In this document: piece by piece, positions 13,270 to 22,070 of the stretch
Numbering within the stretch: the stretch's first letter is position 1
Layout of the letters: each line of letters begins with the position of its first letter
Assembly: GCA_023511585.1 (NCBI GenBank)
Contig: JAIMBF010000031.1
Location: forward strand, 1-32,108
DNA from: Terriglobia bacterium
GTDB lineage: Bacteria; Pseudomonadota; Alphaproteobacteria; Acetobacterales; Acetobacteraceae
Length of the DNA stretch: 32,108 nt
Direction of reading: 5' to 3'
Position numbers and translations under genes: made by a program
Notes under the pieces: model-generated
What the model was told of the DNA's origin: nothing
What the model saw: only the letters and a program-made list of their open reading frames with translations
Database searches by the model: none

Positions 13270-14454
13270 TCAAGCGAGCAAACCGCGTTTTGCGAGGTTG
13301 GCAAAGAGCGCGCGGATGCCGAAGGTCCAAGGCGCCACGACGTCGGAGGTCGATACGCGGTTGACCAAAGTGCCGAGTTTGGCCCCATGAATGGCGACAA
13401 CATCGCCGATTTTGTGGGTAAAACCCAAGCCGCCTTCCTCTCGCGGCTCTGTGGGGGCAAACATGGTGCCGAGAAACAAGACAAAACCATCCGGATATTG
13501 ATGCGTCGCCCCGATGGTTTGACGCACAAGGTCTTCCGGATCCCGGCTGATCTCCCGCATGGAGCTTCTGCCGCTCAGCGTAAAACCGTCTTCGCCTTCG
13601 ATCTTCAGCAAAATCTCGGCGTTCCGCACGTCATCAAGCGAAAAACTGGAGTCAAACAAACGTAAGAACGGACCGATGGCGGTCGAGGCATTGTTGTCTT
13701 TCGCTTTGGAAAGCAAGAGCGCGCTGCGCCCTTCAAAATCGCGCAGGTTGACGTCGTTGCCGAGCGTCGCACCGACAATGCGCCCGCTGCTGGAAACAAC
13801 GAGCACGATCTCCGGCTCGGGATTGTTCCATCGGGATTTGGGATGGATGCCGATCTCGGCCCCGAAACCGACGGCCGAAAGCGGCTGGGCCTTGGTAAAA
13901 ATCTCGGCATCCGGACCAAGCCCCACTTCAAGGTATTGCGACCAGAGGCCGCGCCGGGTGAGCACCGCGCGCAGCTGTTCGGCCTCGGTCGAGCCGGGTT
14001 TTATCTGGGAAAGATCAACCCCGATCTCGGCAACCAATGCCGCACGCACCGATGCCGCCGCCGTCGGATCTCCTTTCGCGTGCTCCTCCACCACACGCTC
14101 AAGCAGGCTTGCGGCGAAGGTCACTCCAGCCGCCTTGATCGCCTGCAAATCAACGGGAGCGAGCAGCCAAGGGGCGTTGGGGTCACGACGGGCCGGATCG
14201 CTATTGGCCAAGAGCTCGGAGACATCGCCCAAGCGGTCTCCCAGCGGGATGGCGTGCAGAAAATCGACCGGGTCATCAAGTTCCAGCAAATCCGCGACGG
14301 TCGCCACTTGGGCTGTGATATCAAAGACGCCGTCGCGACGAACAAGGACCACGGCGGGTCCGGCAATCGGCGCCGGAACCCATGCCCGGCCGACAAAAGT
14401 GCCAACGTAGCCATCTTCAGGCGGCACGTAATAATGATGCAAAGGCTGCGGCAT
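13270..14454 (-). CDS. Fumarylacetoacetate hydrolase (FAH)-family protein, possibly a 2-keto-3-deoxy-sugar-acid dehydratase
   Basis: A 394-residue cytoplasmic protein. The FAH-type C-terminal fold begins near residue 175. Metal-binding acids are in NPEPEIVLVV (E213, E215) and GNDVNLRDFEG (D234); KDNNASTAIGPF follows. The first 170 residues are an N-terminal extension. This length and the NDVNLRDFEGRS / AIGPFLRLFD motif recall XylX, the FAH-family 2-keto-3-deoxy-D-xylonate dehydratase of the Weimberg route; other acylpyruvate hydrolase activities are possible. No xylose or arabinose dehydrogenase gene is nearby to support it. GAGGGGG lies eight bases before ATG 14454. It is divergent from the amidase with 283 bases between and convergent with the RND pump. 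Confidence 0.85.
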   Translation of the reverse strand: MPQPLHHYYVPPEDGYVGTFVGRAWVPAPIAGPAVVLVRRDGVFDITAQVATVADLLELDDPVDFLHAIPLGDRLGDVSELLANSDPARRDPNAPWLLAPVDLQAIKAAGVTFAASLLERVVEEHAKGDPTAAASVRAALVAEIGVDLSQIKPGSTEAEQLRAVLTRRGLWSQYLEVGLGPDAEIFTKAQPLSAVGFGAEIGIHPKSRWNNPEPEIVLVVSSSGRIVGATLGNDVNLRDFEGRSALLLSKAKDNNASTAIGPFLRLFDSSFSLDDVRNAEILLKIEGEDGFTLSGRSSMREISRDPEDLVRQTIGATHQYPDGFVLFLGTMFAPTEPREEGGLGFTHKIGDVVAIHGAKLGTLVNRVSTSDVVAPWTFGIRALFANLAKRGLLA

Positions 14455-14737
14455 GGACGGACCCCCTCACCTATGATGGAACAACTTTTATCGCGTGATG
14501 GTCCCCTATGCTACCGTCCGGTTACGCTGGCCAGCGGCCAAGCCCAATCGTTGATAAGCACTCGAGGCAGTTTGGCCGGAAGATGCAGGCCACCGCATTG
14601 CCTCAGCGTGCCTTTGGTGGGGCAAACCCTGACAGCCTGCCCGACGGTTGCAGTCTCCGATCGGCAGGCGCATCGTTTTCTCGCAAAATGTGATGGCCGC
14701 GTTGGCGCGCAGAAAATGCTCTATGGAGAAGGATGTT

Positions 14738-16156
14738 ATGACCAATCTTGCCGATCTCACCGCAGTTGCGCTTGTGGCAGCGTATCGGAAAAAAGAGCTC
14801 TCGGCGGTGCAGGTGACGGAGGCAGTCCTGACACGCATCACTGCTTTCGAGCCGCACTTGCATGCGCTCTATGCCCTCGATCCCGAGGCAGCGCGCGCGG
14901 CTTCGCGCGCATCGGAAGCACGCTGGCTGCGCGGAGAGCCGGCAGGCCCGCTCGATGGCGTGCCCATCACAATCAAAGAGAACATCGCTACACAAGGAAC
15001 GCCTGTTCCTCTGGGTACGGCTGCAACGGAATTGCGCAACGCGCCCGCCGACGCCCCTCCGGCGGCACGGGTGCGCGAATCCGGCGCCGTCATCCTCGCA
15101 AAGACCACGATGCCCGATTATGGAATGCTTTCCTCGGGCCTCTCGAGCTTTCATCCGTTGACGCGAAATCCGTGGAACCTTTCCCGTAACCCGGGCGGCT
15201 CCTCGGCAGGCGCAGCGGCCGCCGCGGCTTCAGGCTATGGCCCCTTGCATCTCGGCACCGATATTGGCGGCTCGATCCGTTTACCTGCCGGATGGTGCGG
15301 CGTGGTTGGGATCAAACCGAGCTTTGGGCGCGTGCCGATCGACCCTCCCTATCTCGGTCGTGTTGCCGGGCCGATCACGCGCACCGTCGCAGACACCGCT
15401 CTGCTCATGGCGGTGATTTCCAAGCCCGATCAGCGAGATTACATGAGCCTGCCGCCGAGCGAGATCCCCTGGCAGCAGCTTGATCGGGACCTCAAAGGTA
15501 TTCGCCTCGGCCTGCTTCTGGATATCGGCGTCGGCCTGCCCGTGGAAGCGGAAGTGAGAGCCGCTGTAACGGAAGCCGCCCGGGCATTTGAAAAGGCCGG
15601 CGCGATCGTGGAGCCGATGCAGCCCTTTCTCACGCGCACGATGTTGGATGGGCTTGACCGTTTTTGGCGGATGCGCGCCTTTTCCGATCTTTCGCAACTG
15701 CCCGTGTCACGCCGCGAACGCGTTCTGCCCTTTATCCGCGCCTGGGCCGAAGCCGGTTCTCAGTGCTCGGGCCTCGAACTTTTTCAGGCTTTCAGCCAGA
15801 CATTCGAGATCGCGAAGGCAGCGATCGCTGCGTCGCAAGGGTTTGACTTTATACTTTCGCCAACCGCCCCCCTTCCGGCCTTCGCCGCCGAGCTTCCCTC
15901 TCCGACGAACGACCCCGACCGCCCCTTCGAACACATCGCTTTCACCGTTCCGTTCAACATGTCCGGGCAGCCGGCGATTTCCCTGAATTGCGGCTATACG
16001 GCCGAGGGTCTGCCGATCGGTTTGCAAATCGTCGGCCGTCGGTTTGATGATCTCGGCGTCTTGCAGATGGCGCGAGCCTACGAGCAGCTTCGCCCGGCGC
16101 AACGCCCCTGGCCGGTACCGGGAAGCTTGCCCGAGCACGCGCCCCGGGTGGGATAA
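14738..16156 (+). CDS. Amidase, amidase-signature family
   Basis: A 472-residue amidase-signature enzyme that hydrolyses a C-N amide bond; the substrate cannot be told. The catalytic triad is visible: K80 in PITIKEN, cis-Ser155 in NPGGSSAG and nucleophile S179 in GTDIGGSIR. The Gly/Ser-rich signature spans 151-200. The C-terminal part contains PFNMSGQPAISLNCG and GLPIGLQIVGRRFDD, typical of the family. ATG 14738 is preceded by GGAGAAGGA (14726-14734). A further in-frame ATG at 14723 sits within that site and is less likely. It is divergent from the FAH-family gene. It has no signal peptide and no GatB/GatC neighbours, so it is not GatA. A role with the nearby ABC importer is conceivable but unproven. 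Confidence 0.93.
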   Translation: MTNLADLTAVALVAAYRKKELSAVQVTEAVLTRITAFEPHLHALYALDPEAARAASRASEARWLRGEPAGPLDGVPITIKENIATQGTPVPLGTAATELRNAPADAPPAARVRESGAVILAKTTMPDYGMLSSGLSSFHPLTRNPWNLSRNPGGSSAGAAAAAASGYGPLHLGTDIGGSIRLPAGWCGVVGIKPSFGRVPIDPPYLGRVAGPITRTVADTALLMAVISKPDQRDYMSLPPSEIPWQQLDRDLKGIRLGLLLDIGVGLPVEAEVRAAVTEAARAFEKAGAIVEPMQPFLTRTMLDGLDRFWRMRAFSDLSQLPVSRRERVLPFIRAWAEAGSQCSGLELFQAFSQTFEIAKAAIAASQGFDFILSPTAPLPAFAAELPSPTNDPDRPFEHIAFTVPFNMSGQPAISLNCGYTAEGLPIGLQIVGRRFDDLGVLQMARAYEQLRPAQRPWPVPGSLPEHAPRVG

Positions 16157-16245
16157 GCGCTCACGCACCGCCAAGCCTCCGCCCGCGATTCCAACAAGAA
16201 TTCGGGCGAAAGCGTGTTCGCACGGCGTCCGGCGCCTAATCCCGC

Positions 16246-16686
16246 TTACTTGCCCGCAAGGTCGCCCTTCACAACTTGGCCGCGAATTTCCCCCGGCTTA
16301 TGGGCATTCGTGTGAATATTCACGTACCACTTGCCCGCCATAAGATCGGAGATCTGCGCATCCGTCAGCTTGGCTTTGTTCTCGACAGGGCTCTTCTGCG
16401 GAGACGGGATCGGCACCACAATCGGCGCGTTTTGCGAGGGATCTGCCGGACCATGAAAATGCGCAGCAATCGGCGGGCCGGAGAGATTCTGATACGTCAA
16501 GGTGTAAGAAAGAACCTTAGTCTCGGTATCCAGCACCGCCGTCAGCGTGCCGATACCGGGGCTATCGGTCGGCGGCACCTCGTGCGCTCCATCCAGATTC
16601 GCGTGAAAGCGAACCATCTCGGCACGCGCCGCAACGGGAAGCAGCGCAGCCGCCGCAACCGCGACAAACAAGCTTCGACGTAGCAT
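16246..16686 (-). CDS. Exported CHRD-domain protein
   Basis: A 145-residue secreted protein of the CHRD (chordin) family. ATG 16686 follows GAGGGAGGA, and a signal peptide ends at ARA (residues about 1-22). The mature part carries the CHRD hallmarks: FHANLDGAHEVPPTDSPGIG, LTAVLDTETKVLSYTLTYQNL, AAHFHGPADPSQNAPIVVPI, and WYVNIHTNAHKPGEIRGQV at the end. The function of bacterial CHRD proteins is not known; histidines (HFHG, IHTNAH) could bind metal. It lies alone on the minus strand between the amidase and the RraA-family gene. A dyad-rich stretch CGCCCG...CGGGCG at about 16180-16208 lies between it and the amidase, without a T tract. Confidence 0.93.
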   Translation of the reverse strand: MLRRSLFVAVAAAALLPVAARAEMVRFHANLDGAHEVPPTDSPGIGTLTAVLDTETKVLSYTLTYQNLSGPPIAAHFHGPADPSQNAPIVVPIPSPQKSPVENKAKLTDAQISDLMAGKWYVNIHTNAHKPGEIRGQVVKGDLAGK

Positions 16687-16856
16687 CGGATTTCCTCCCT
16701 CATGGTAAGATGCCAACACTTCTCAAGTAGATGCGCGAAAGGCCGATTTCAGCAAGCGTAAATCTTCTCCTTCACGGCAAATTGCGAGGTTGCGCTCTAT
16801 GGAAGGCGAGTTATGCTGCACCTCTCCTCATACGAAAAATCGCAAAGGGAAGCGCC

Positions 16857-17552
16857 ATGTTGGAAGAGCCTCCGATCCTGCAGATTCGCCGCCGTTTTCC
16901 ACGCCCTGCCCGGGAGCTCGTCGCGCATTTTGAAGGCGTTCCAACGGGTTTTCTGGTGGACTGCATGGACGGCCGCGGCGCGCTGGATGCCGCTTTCAAA
17001 CCCGTCGATCCGGGCTGCGCCGTCTTTGCCGGCATTGCGGTCACCTGCCTTTGCGGTCCGGGCGATAATTTGGCCATTCTCGGCGCTTTGGAAGTGATCC
17101 AACCGGGGGATGTGATCGTTGCGGCAGCGGATGGGTTTTCGGGCTTGGCCGTCACCGGCGATCGGGTCGCCGGCATGGCGCGTAACCAAGGGGCGGTCGC
17201 TTTGGTGATTGACGGCACGGTGCGTGACACGCCCGGCATCCGGGCGGCCGGCTTGCCGGTGTTTTGTCGCGGCGTCACCCCGAATTCCTGCGCCGCTTCC
17301 GGCCCCGGCACGGTGGGCGAGCCCGTCGTGGTAGGAGGAGTTGCCGTCGCCCCCGGTGACGTGGTGGTTGGGGATCTCGACGGCGTCGTCATCGTGCCGC
17401 GTGCCAAGATCGAGGCAGTGCTGCGCAAACTCAATCAAGTGCGCGAAGCGGAAGCGGCGATGGATGCGAAGGTTGCAGCCGGTCTCGGCCGTTCCTCGCG
17501 TATTGCGGAACTGATTGAGGCCGGCAAGGTCCGCTTTATCGACGAAGAATGA
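16857..17552 (+). CDS. RraA/HMG-aldolase-family protein
   Basis: A 231-residue protein of the RraA-like superfamily, which includes 4-hydroxy-4-methyl-2-oxoglutarate/4-carboxy-4-hydroxy-2-oxoadipate aldolases with oxaloacetate decarboxylase activity. The pyruvate- and metal-binding pair is R123-D124 in VIDGTVRD, and D102 is present in GDRVAG; these match the residue numbers that I recall for the Pseudomonas HMG aldolase. GPGDNLAI (68-75) and QPGDVIVAA (82-90) are further family motifs. ATG 16857 follows AAGGGA; the upstream in-frame ATG 16731 would begin a poor extension. The length is near the aldolase type rather than E. coli RraA (161), so an aldolase or decarboxylase is more likely than an RNase E regulator. 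It is convergent with livM. Confidence 0.88.
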   Translation: MLEEPPILQIRRRFPRPARELVAHFEGVPTGFLVDCMDGRGALDAAFKPVDPGCAVFAGIAVTCLCGPGDNLAILGALEVIQPGDVIVAAADGFSGLAVTGDRVAGMARNQGAVALVIDGTVRDTPGIRAAGLPVFCRGVTPNSCAASGPGTVGEPVVVGGVAVAPGDVVVGDLDGVVIVPRAKIEAVLRKLNQVREAEAAMDAKVAAGLGRSSRIAELIEAGKVRFIDEE

Positions 17553-17568
17553 TGCGGCAGGCCTGCGC

Positions 17569-18558
17569 TCAGAGCGCAAGCTTTAACTTCGCGCCCAATT
17601 CGCCGATTACACCCCGGCGGAACGTCAGCACGCAAATCACGAAGACGGCCCCCTGGGTGACAGTCACCCAGGCGCCGAACTGCGCGAGGTAATTTTCCAT
17701 CGCGGTGACGATCAGCGCCCCCATGACCGGGCCGAAAATCGTCCCGAGCCCTCCGAGCAAGGTCATCAGCACCACTTCGCCCGACATGGACCAGTGCACA
17801 TCGGTCAGGGTCGCGATGCCGAAGACCAGCGCCTTCGTGCCGCCCGCGATCCCCGAAATAAACGTGGAGAGAATGAAGGCGATCAGCTTGTAATCATCAG
17901 GCCGATAACCGAGCGATGTGGCGCGCGCCGTGTTTTCCCGGATCGCTTTCAGAACCTGCCCGAACGGCGAGTGTACAACGCGGTGGACAAACAGGAAAAA
18001 GAAGAGAAAAAGCCCGGCGACCAGCCAATAGATGGACATATCCGGCGCCAGAGAAATGACCCCGAACAACTTGGCACGCGGCACCTGTTGAATACCGTCT
18101 TCCCCGCCGGTGAAAGGCGCTTCCACGCAAAAGAAATAGACCATCTGCGCCAGCGCCAATGTGATCATGGCGAAATAAATCCCGGAACGGCGTATCGCGA
18201 GCCAACCAAACACCGCGCCAAGCGCAGCGCCGGTAAGCCCACCAAGCAGAATGGCGACTTCTGCCGAAAGCCCCCAATATTTGGCGGTCCACGCCGTTAC
18301 ATAACTGCCCATGCCGAAGAACGCGGCATGGCCGAATGAGAGCAATCCCACATAGCCGATCAGCAAATTGAAGGCGCTTGCAAACATGGCAAAGCACAGC
18401 ACCTTCATCAAAAATACCGGGTAGAGCACCGTCGGCGAAAGCACCACCAGCGCTACCAGGATTGCAAGCGCAATGGCCTGGGTAGAGGTATACCCGAACA
18501 AGACCGGCTTGGCACTCGGCAGTCCAATACCGACCTGCGTGGTTGCTTCCATAGTCAT
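17569..18558 (-). CDS. livM: Branched-chain-type ABC transporter permease LivM-like
   Basis: A 329-residue inner-membrane permease of the LivHM family. It is strongly hydrophobic with about 9-10 predicted membrane segments. LLSFGHAAFFGMGSYVTAW (about 72-90) and FGQVLKAIRENTARATSLGY (the cytoplasmic EAA-type loop contacting the ATPases) are diagnostic. It is the last gene of the importer operon; its ATG 18558 overlaps the last base of the livH stop (TGATG), with AAGGA seven bases upstream. A second ATG at 18552 is a less likely start. The stop is followed by a GCGCT/AGCGC hairpin region shared with the convergent RraA-family gene, without a clear T tract. The ligand is set by the binding proteins and is not known. 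Confidence 0.93.
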   Translation of the reverse strand: MTMEATTQVGIGLPSAKPVLFGYTSTQAIALAILVALVVLSPTVLYPVFLMKVLCFAMFASAFNLLIGYVGLLSFGHAAFFGMGSYVTAWTAKYWGLSAEVAILLGGLTGAALGAVFGWLAIRRSGIYFAMITLALAQMVYFFCVEAPFTGGEDGIQQVPRAKLFGVISLAPDMSIYWLVAGLFLFFFLFVHRVVHSPFGQVLKAIRENTARATSLGYRPDDYKLIAFILSTFISGIAGGTKALVFGIATLTDVHWSMSGEVVLMTLLGGLGTIFGPVMGALIVTAMENYLAQFGAWVTVTQGAVFVICVLTFRRGVIGELGAKLKLAL

Positions 18559-19445
18559 CAGGCTGTCCTTCCAAATAGTCCGGCCGGCCGTGCAAGAAGT
18601 ACAATGGCCATGACAACGAAAATTACCGTCTCGGATGCCTGCGGGTAAAATACTTTGGTAAGACCTTCGATAACTCCGAGGCTAAAGCCGGTAACGATCG
18701 AACCCATGATGGATCCCATACCGCCGATTACGACAACGGCAAACACAGTATTGATAAAGTTAGAACCCATGTTCGGGTTCACCGAATAGATCGGCGCCGC
18801 CAGCACCCCGGCGAACGCGGCAAGCGCCACCCCTCCTGCATAAGTCAGCGTCACTAGGCGCGGCACATTCACACCAAACGCTTGCACAAGGGGAGCATTC
18901 TCGGTTGCCGCGCGCAGGAGGGCGCCGAGCTTCGTTTTTTCAATCAAAAGCCAGGTCCCAAGACAGGCTATGAGCGCCGCAAAGACAACCCAGCCGCGAT
19001 AATTCGGCAAAAACATAAAACCGAGATTCGTGGCCCCTTCCAGTTCGGGCGGAATCTGATATGGCATTCCCGAGCTGCCGTATTTGTTGCGGAACAGGCC
19101 CTCGATGACCAACGCCAGTCCAAAAGTAAGCAAAAGCCCGTAAAGGTGATCGAGCTTGTAAAGATGCTTGATCAACGTTCGCTCTAATATCAAACCGAAG
19201 ATCCCGACAATGAGAGGCGAAAGAACAAGCGCCCACCAATAACCAAGCCCAAGGTAATTCAGAAGCATCCAGGCGACAAATGCTCCCATCATAAAAAGCG
19301 CACCATGCGCGAAATTGATGATGTTCAGCAGACCAAAAATCACGGAAAGCCCAAGTGAAAGCATCGCATAGAAAGCGCCATTGATAAGGCCGAGCAAAAG
19401 TTGGCCGAACAACAGCGGTCCCGGCACCCCCAGAATGGTAATCAT
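18558..19445 (-). CDS. livH: Branched-chain-type ABC transporter permease LivH-like
   Basis: A 295-residue permease of the LivHM family with about eight membrane segments. Typical stretches are LLGLINGAFYAMLSLGLSVIFGLLNIINFAHGALFM (read as motif near 15-50) and LGALLRAATENAPLVQAFGVNV (about 170-190, the ATPase-contact loop). FINTVFAVVVIGGMGSIMGS (about 228-247) is a further family motif. It pairs with LivM to form the channel. ATG 19445 is preceded by GGGAAAGG at a rather long distance. A 103-base gap to the upstream binding-protein gene holds nothing recognised. Confidence 0.93.
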   Translation of the reverse strand: MITILGVPGPLLFGQLLLGLINGAFYAMLSLGLSVIFGLLNIINFAHGALFMMGAFVAWMLLNYLGLGYWWALVLSPLIVGIFGLILERTLIKHLYKLDHLYGLLLTFGLALVIEGLFRNKYGSSGMPYQIPPELEGATNLGFMFLPNYRGWVVFAALIACLGTWLLIEKTKLGALLRAATENAPLVQAFGVNVPRLVTLTYAGGVALAAFAGVLAAPIYSVNPNMGSNFINTVFAVVVIGGMGSIMGSIVTGFSLGVIEGLTKVFYPQASETVIFVVMAIVLLARPAGLFGRTA

Positions 19446-19548
19446 CCCGCCGTTACCTTTCCCAGAATGCGCGCGCAGGCCTCCAGGGACAGCACGCGAT
19501 CCCGTTTATCATCGCAAACGTGCTGAAGCATAAACCCTACCCCCGACG

Positions 19549-20772
19549 TTACGTGCGCACCAAAGGACATGCTTTATCAACGGGCTGCCAGGCTTCATCC
19601 GCAGGCGTTTCCGCTATCAGTTTGTAATAATCCCACGCCCCCGAACTTTCTTGCGGCTTCTTTACCTCGAAAAGATAAACCGGCACCAGAAGTTGCCCGT
19701 CGGCACGGATGCGGCCTTTTCCGAATACGTCATCATCGGTCGGCATCGCCTTCATGCGTGCGACGACTGCTGCACCATCGGCTTTTGCCGTGCTTAGGCC
19801 GATATCGGCGACCGCCTTCAAATAATGCAACGTGCCGGCATAACATCCGGCTTGGATCATATTCGGAACGCGCCCGCCGAGTGCCTGGCGTACCTTCGCG
19901 GTAAACCGCCTTGTGCGGTCATTGAGATTCCAATAAAAGCTCTCGGTAAGAAGCAATCCCTGTGCTTGCTCGAGGCCGACGCCATGCACGTCGATGACTC
20001 CCATCAAAAGGGCCGCAACGCGCATCTTCGGGGTTAACCCGAACTCGTGCGCTTGCTTGATGCAATTAATGGTGTCGTTGCCGGCATTGGCTAACCCGAG
20101 AACTTTGGCTCCGGAAGACTGCGCCGCAAGCAAGAACGAGGAAAAATCCGTGGTGCCGGGGAACGGGTAGACGGAACGGCCGAGAACTTTCCCTTTTGCT
20201 TCGGTAACGAAGCGCGCGGTCATTGACTCAAGTTCGTGCCCGAACACGTAATCCGCAGTTACAAAATACCAGCTATCGCCTCCGGCTTTTACGGTATTCC
20301 CCCCGGTCGAGCGGGCAAGCATATAAGTGTCATAGGTAAAATGCACGGTATTCGGCGTGCACTGCTTGCCGGTCAGCGCCGTGGTTGCCGCTCCCGAATT
20401 TATAAAAACCTTGTTCTTCTCGCGACAAATGCTGTTGACCGCAAGCGCCACAGACGACGTCGGTACATCAATGATCATGTCCACGCCGTCCCGATCGAAC
20501 CATTGGCGCGCAATCGCCGCCCCGACATCGGGCTTATTTTGGTGGTCAGCCGCAAGCACCTCCACTTTAATGGCCTTGCTGGCGCTGAATTCCGCAGCGG
20601 CAACCTCCGTACAAATGCGCGAGCCCACGCCTGTATCATCACGGTAGGGACCGGATTGATCGTTCAGAACACCGATACGAATGACGGCGTCTTGAGCCTC
20701 TGTCCGGCGCGGATACGGCGCCAAAAGTGCTGCCCCCGAAGCAGAAAGAAAAAGGCGGCGAGAAAGATCCAT
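19549..20772 (-). CDS. ABC transporter substrate-binding protein, second of a tandem pair
   Basis: A 407-residue periplasmic binding protein (Leu/Ile/Val-type, type 1 fold). ATG 20772 is chosen because GAGGAG lies eight bases before it; the codon before it is only TTG. A twin-arginine-type leader (DLSRRLFLSASGA, RR at 5-6) precedes a mature start near AQDAVIRIGVLND. IGVLNDQSGPYRD, DHQNKPDVGAAIARQWFD, DVPTSSVALAVNSI, PGTTDFSSFLLAAQ and IKQAHEFGL are shared with the upstream paralogue. The two proteins clearly align along their whole length (roughly half to 60 percent identical by eye). The ligand may not be a branched amino acid; this binding-protein subgroup is often seen with aromatic or other organic-acid uptake, but this is inference. 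Confidence 0.93.
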   Translation of the reverse strand: MDLSRRLFLSASGAALLAPYPRRTEAQDAVIRIGVLNDQSGPYRDDTGVGSRICTEVAAAEFSASKAIKVEVLAADHQNKPDVGAAIARQWFDRDGVDMIIDVPTSSVALAVNSICREKNKVFINSGAATTALTGKQCTPNTVHFTYDTYMLARSTGGNTVKAGGDSWYFVTADYVFGHELESMTARFVTEAKGKVLGRSVYPFPGTTDFSSFLLAAQSSGAKVLGLANAGNDTINCIKQAHEFGLTPKMRVAALLMGVIDVHGVGLEQAQGLLLTESFYWNLNDRTRRFTAKVRQALGGRVPNMIQAGCYAGTLHYLKAVADIGLSTAKADGAAVVARMKAMPTDDDVFGKGRIRADGQLLVPVYLFEVKKPQESSGAWDYYKLIAETPADEAWQPVDKACPLVRT

Positions 20773-20793
20773 CAACCGTTCTCCTCGAATTGG

Positions 20794-22029
20794 TTATGCA
20801 TGAACGAGCGGACAACTTCCTTCATTGATCGGCCGGAATGCTTCGTTCGCAGGGATCTCCGCGAGCACGTTGTAATAATCCCAAGGTTCTTTGCTCTCCT
20901 CGGGCTTTTTCACCTCAAAAAGGTATGCCGGGTGAACGGCGCGGCCATCGGCGCGGATGCTACCTGGGCCGAATACATCATCGTCCATCGGCATCGCCTT
21001 CATGCGTGCAACCGTTTCCGCCCCGCTGCGTTTTGCCTCCACAACCCCCATGGCAGCAACCGTCTTCAGGTAGTGCAGGGTTGCCGCATAGCATCCGGCC
21101 TGCGCCATTCCCGGCCGAACGCCCGGCATCTTCGGCGCCACGCGCTCGCTGAAGGCCCGCGTGCGCGGGTTCAGGTTCCAATAAAACGTTCCACTGAGTA
21201 CCAGCCCCTGCGCGATCTGAAGGCCAAGCGCGTGAATATCGCTGATAAAGACCAAAAGTCCGGCAATCCGAGCCGTTTTGGTTACGCCGAACTCGTGCGC
21301 TTGCTTAATACAATTGATCGTATCGGTACCCGCATTGCATAATCCGATCACTTTGGCCCCTGAAGCCTGGGCCTGCAGCAAATAAGACGAAAAATCGGTG
21401 GTTCCCGGAAACGGCGTGTTCACGCTTCCGAGCACCTTGCCGCCGGCTTGAATAACGAAATTCGAGGTATCGCGCTGTAAGGCATGGCCGAACGCATAAT
21501 CGGCAGTGATAAAGAACCACGTGATGCCGCCGGCTTTAACCATTGCCGCTCCCGTGGCATGCGCAAGCATCCATGTGTCATAAGTCACATGAACGGTGTT
21601 CGGGTTACACAGCTTTCCCGTTAAATCCGAAGTTCCCGCTCCGCTGTCCATAAATACTTTGTCTTTCTGCCGCGCGACGGCAGAAACCGCAAGCGCGACG
21701 GAGGATGTCGGGACATCGACAATCATGTCCACGCCTTGGTCGTACCACTGTCGGGCAATTGCGGCACCGACATCGGGCTTGTTCTGATGATCGCCGAAAA
21801 TAACCTCAACCTCTATCCCTTTGTTAGAAGCCCCGAAATCTTGCAGCGCCTGTTGCGTACAGGCAACCGAGCCCATGCCGGTAATATCCCGGTAGGGGCC
21901 AGACATGTCGTTCAGCACGCCGATTCTGATTTTCGGTTTTGCTTGAGCCCGCGCATAAGTGATAGGAAGCGTCGAAGCAACGCCCGCCGCCGCCATCGAG
22001 CCGATAAGTTCACGCCGAGCTATCGCCAT
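20794..22029 (-). CDS. ABC transporter substrate-binding protein, first of a tandem pair
   Basis: A 411-residue periplasmic binding protein. ATG 22029 follows GAGGAG; the longer frame from 22062 lacks this site. The leader has RR at 5-6 (MAIARRELIGSMAAAG) and ends near YARA, suggesting Tat or Sec export. The mature protein has the type 1 periplasmic-binding fold with IGVLNDMSGPYRDITG, DHQNKPDVGAAIARQWYD and PFPGTTDFSSYLLQAQ. It is a paralogue of the next gene, 21 bases downstream, and follows livF by 41 bases. Having two binding proteins on one set of permeases and ATPases suggests either two related ligands or a recent duplication with diverging specificity. Only the family, not the substrate, can be stated. 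Confidence 0.93.
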   Translation of the reverse strand: MAIARRELIGSMAAAGVASTLPITYARAQAKPKIRIGVLNDMSGPYRDITGMGSVACTQQALQDFGASNKGIEVEVIFGDHQNKPDVGAAIARQWYDQGVDMIVDVPTSSVALAVSAVARQKDKVFMDSGAGTSDLTGKLCNPNTVHVTYDTWMLAHATGAAMVKAGGITWFFITADYAFGHALQRDTSNFVIQAGGKVLGSVNTPFPGTTDFSSYLLQAQASGAKVIGLCNAGTDTINCIKQAHEFGVTKTARIAGLLVFISDIHALGLQIAQGLVLSGTFYWNLNPRTRAFSERVAPKMPGVRPGMAQAGCYAATLHYLKTVAAMGVVEAKRSGAETVARMKAMPMDDDVFGPGSIRADGRAVHPAYLFEVKKPEESKEPWDYYNVLAEIPANEAFRPINEGSCPLVHA

Positions 22030-22070
22030 TTTCTCTCTCCTCAACGTGCCTTGCGCATGCAAGAACCGGA

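Noticed and set aside
16178-16210. Imperfect dyad CGCCCG...CGGGCG between amidase and CHRD genes, considered as a bidirectional terminator
   Set aside because: No T tract on either side; termination cannot be supported from the sequence.
20236-21342. 368-codon plus-strand open frame across the two binding-protein genes
   Set aside because: Both binding proteins are clear on the minus strand and the plus frame is rich in Arg, His and Cys with no recognisable motif.
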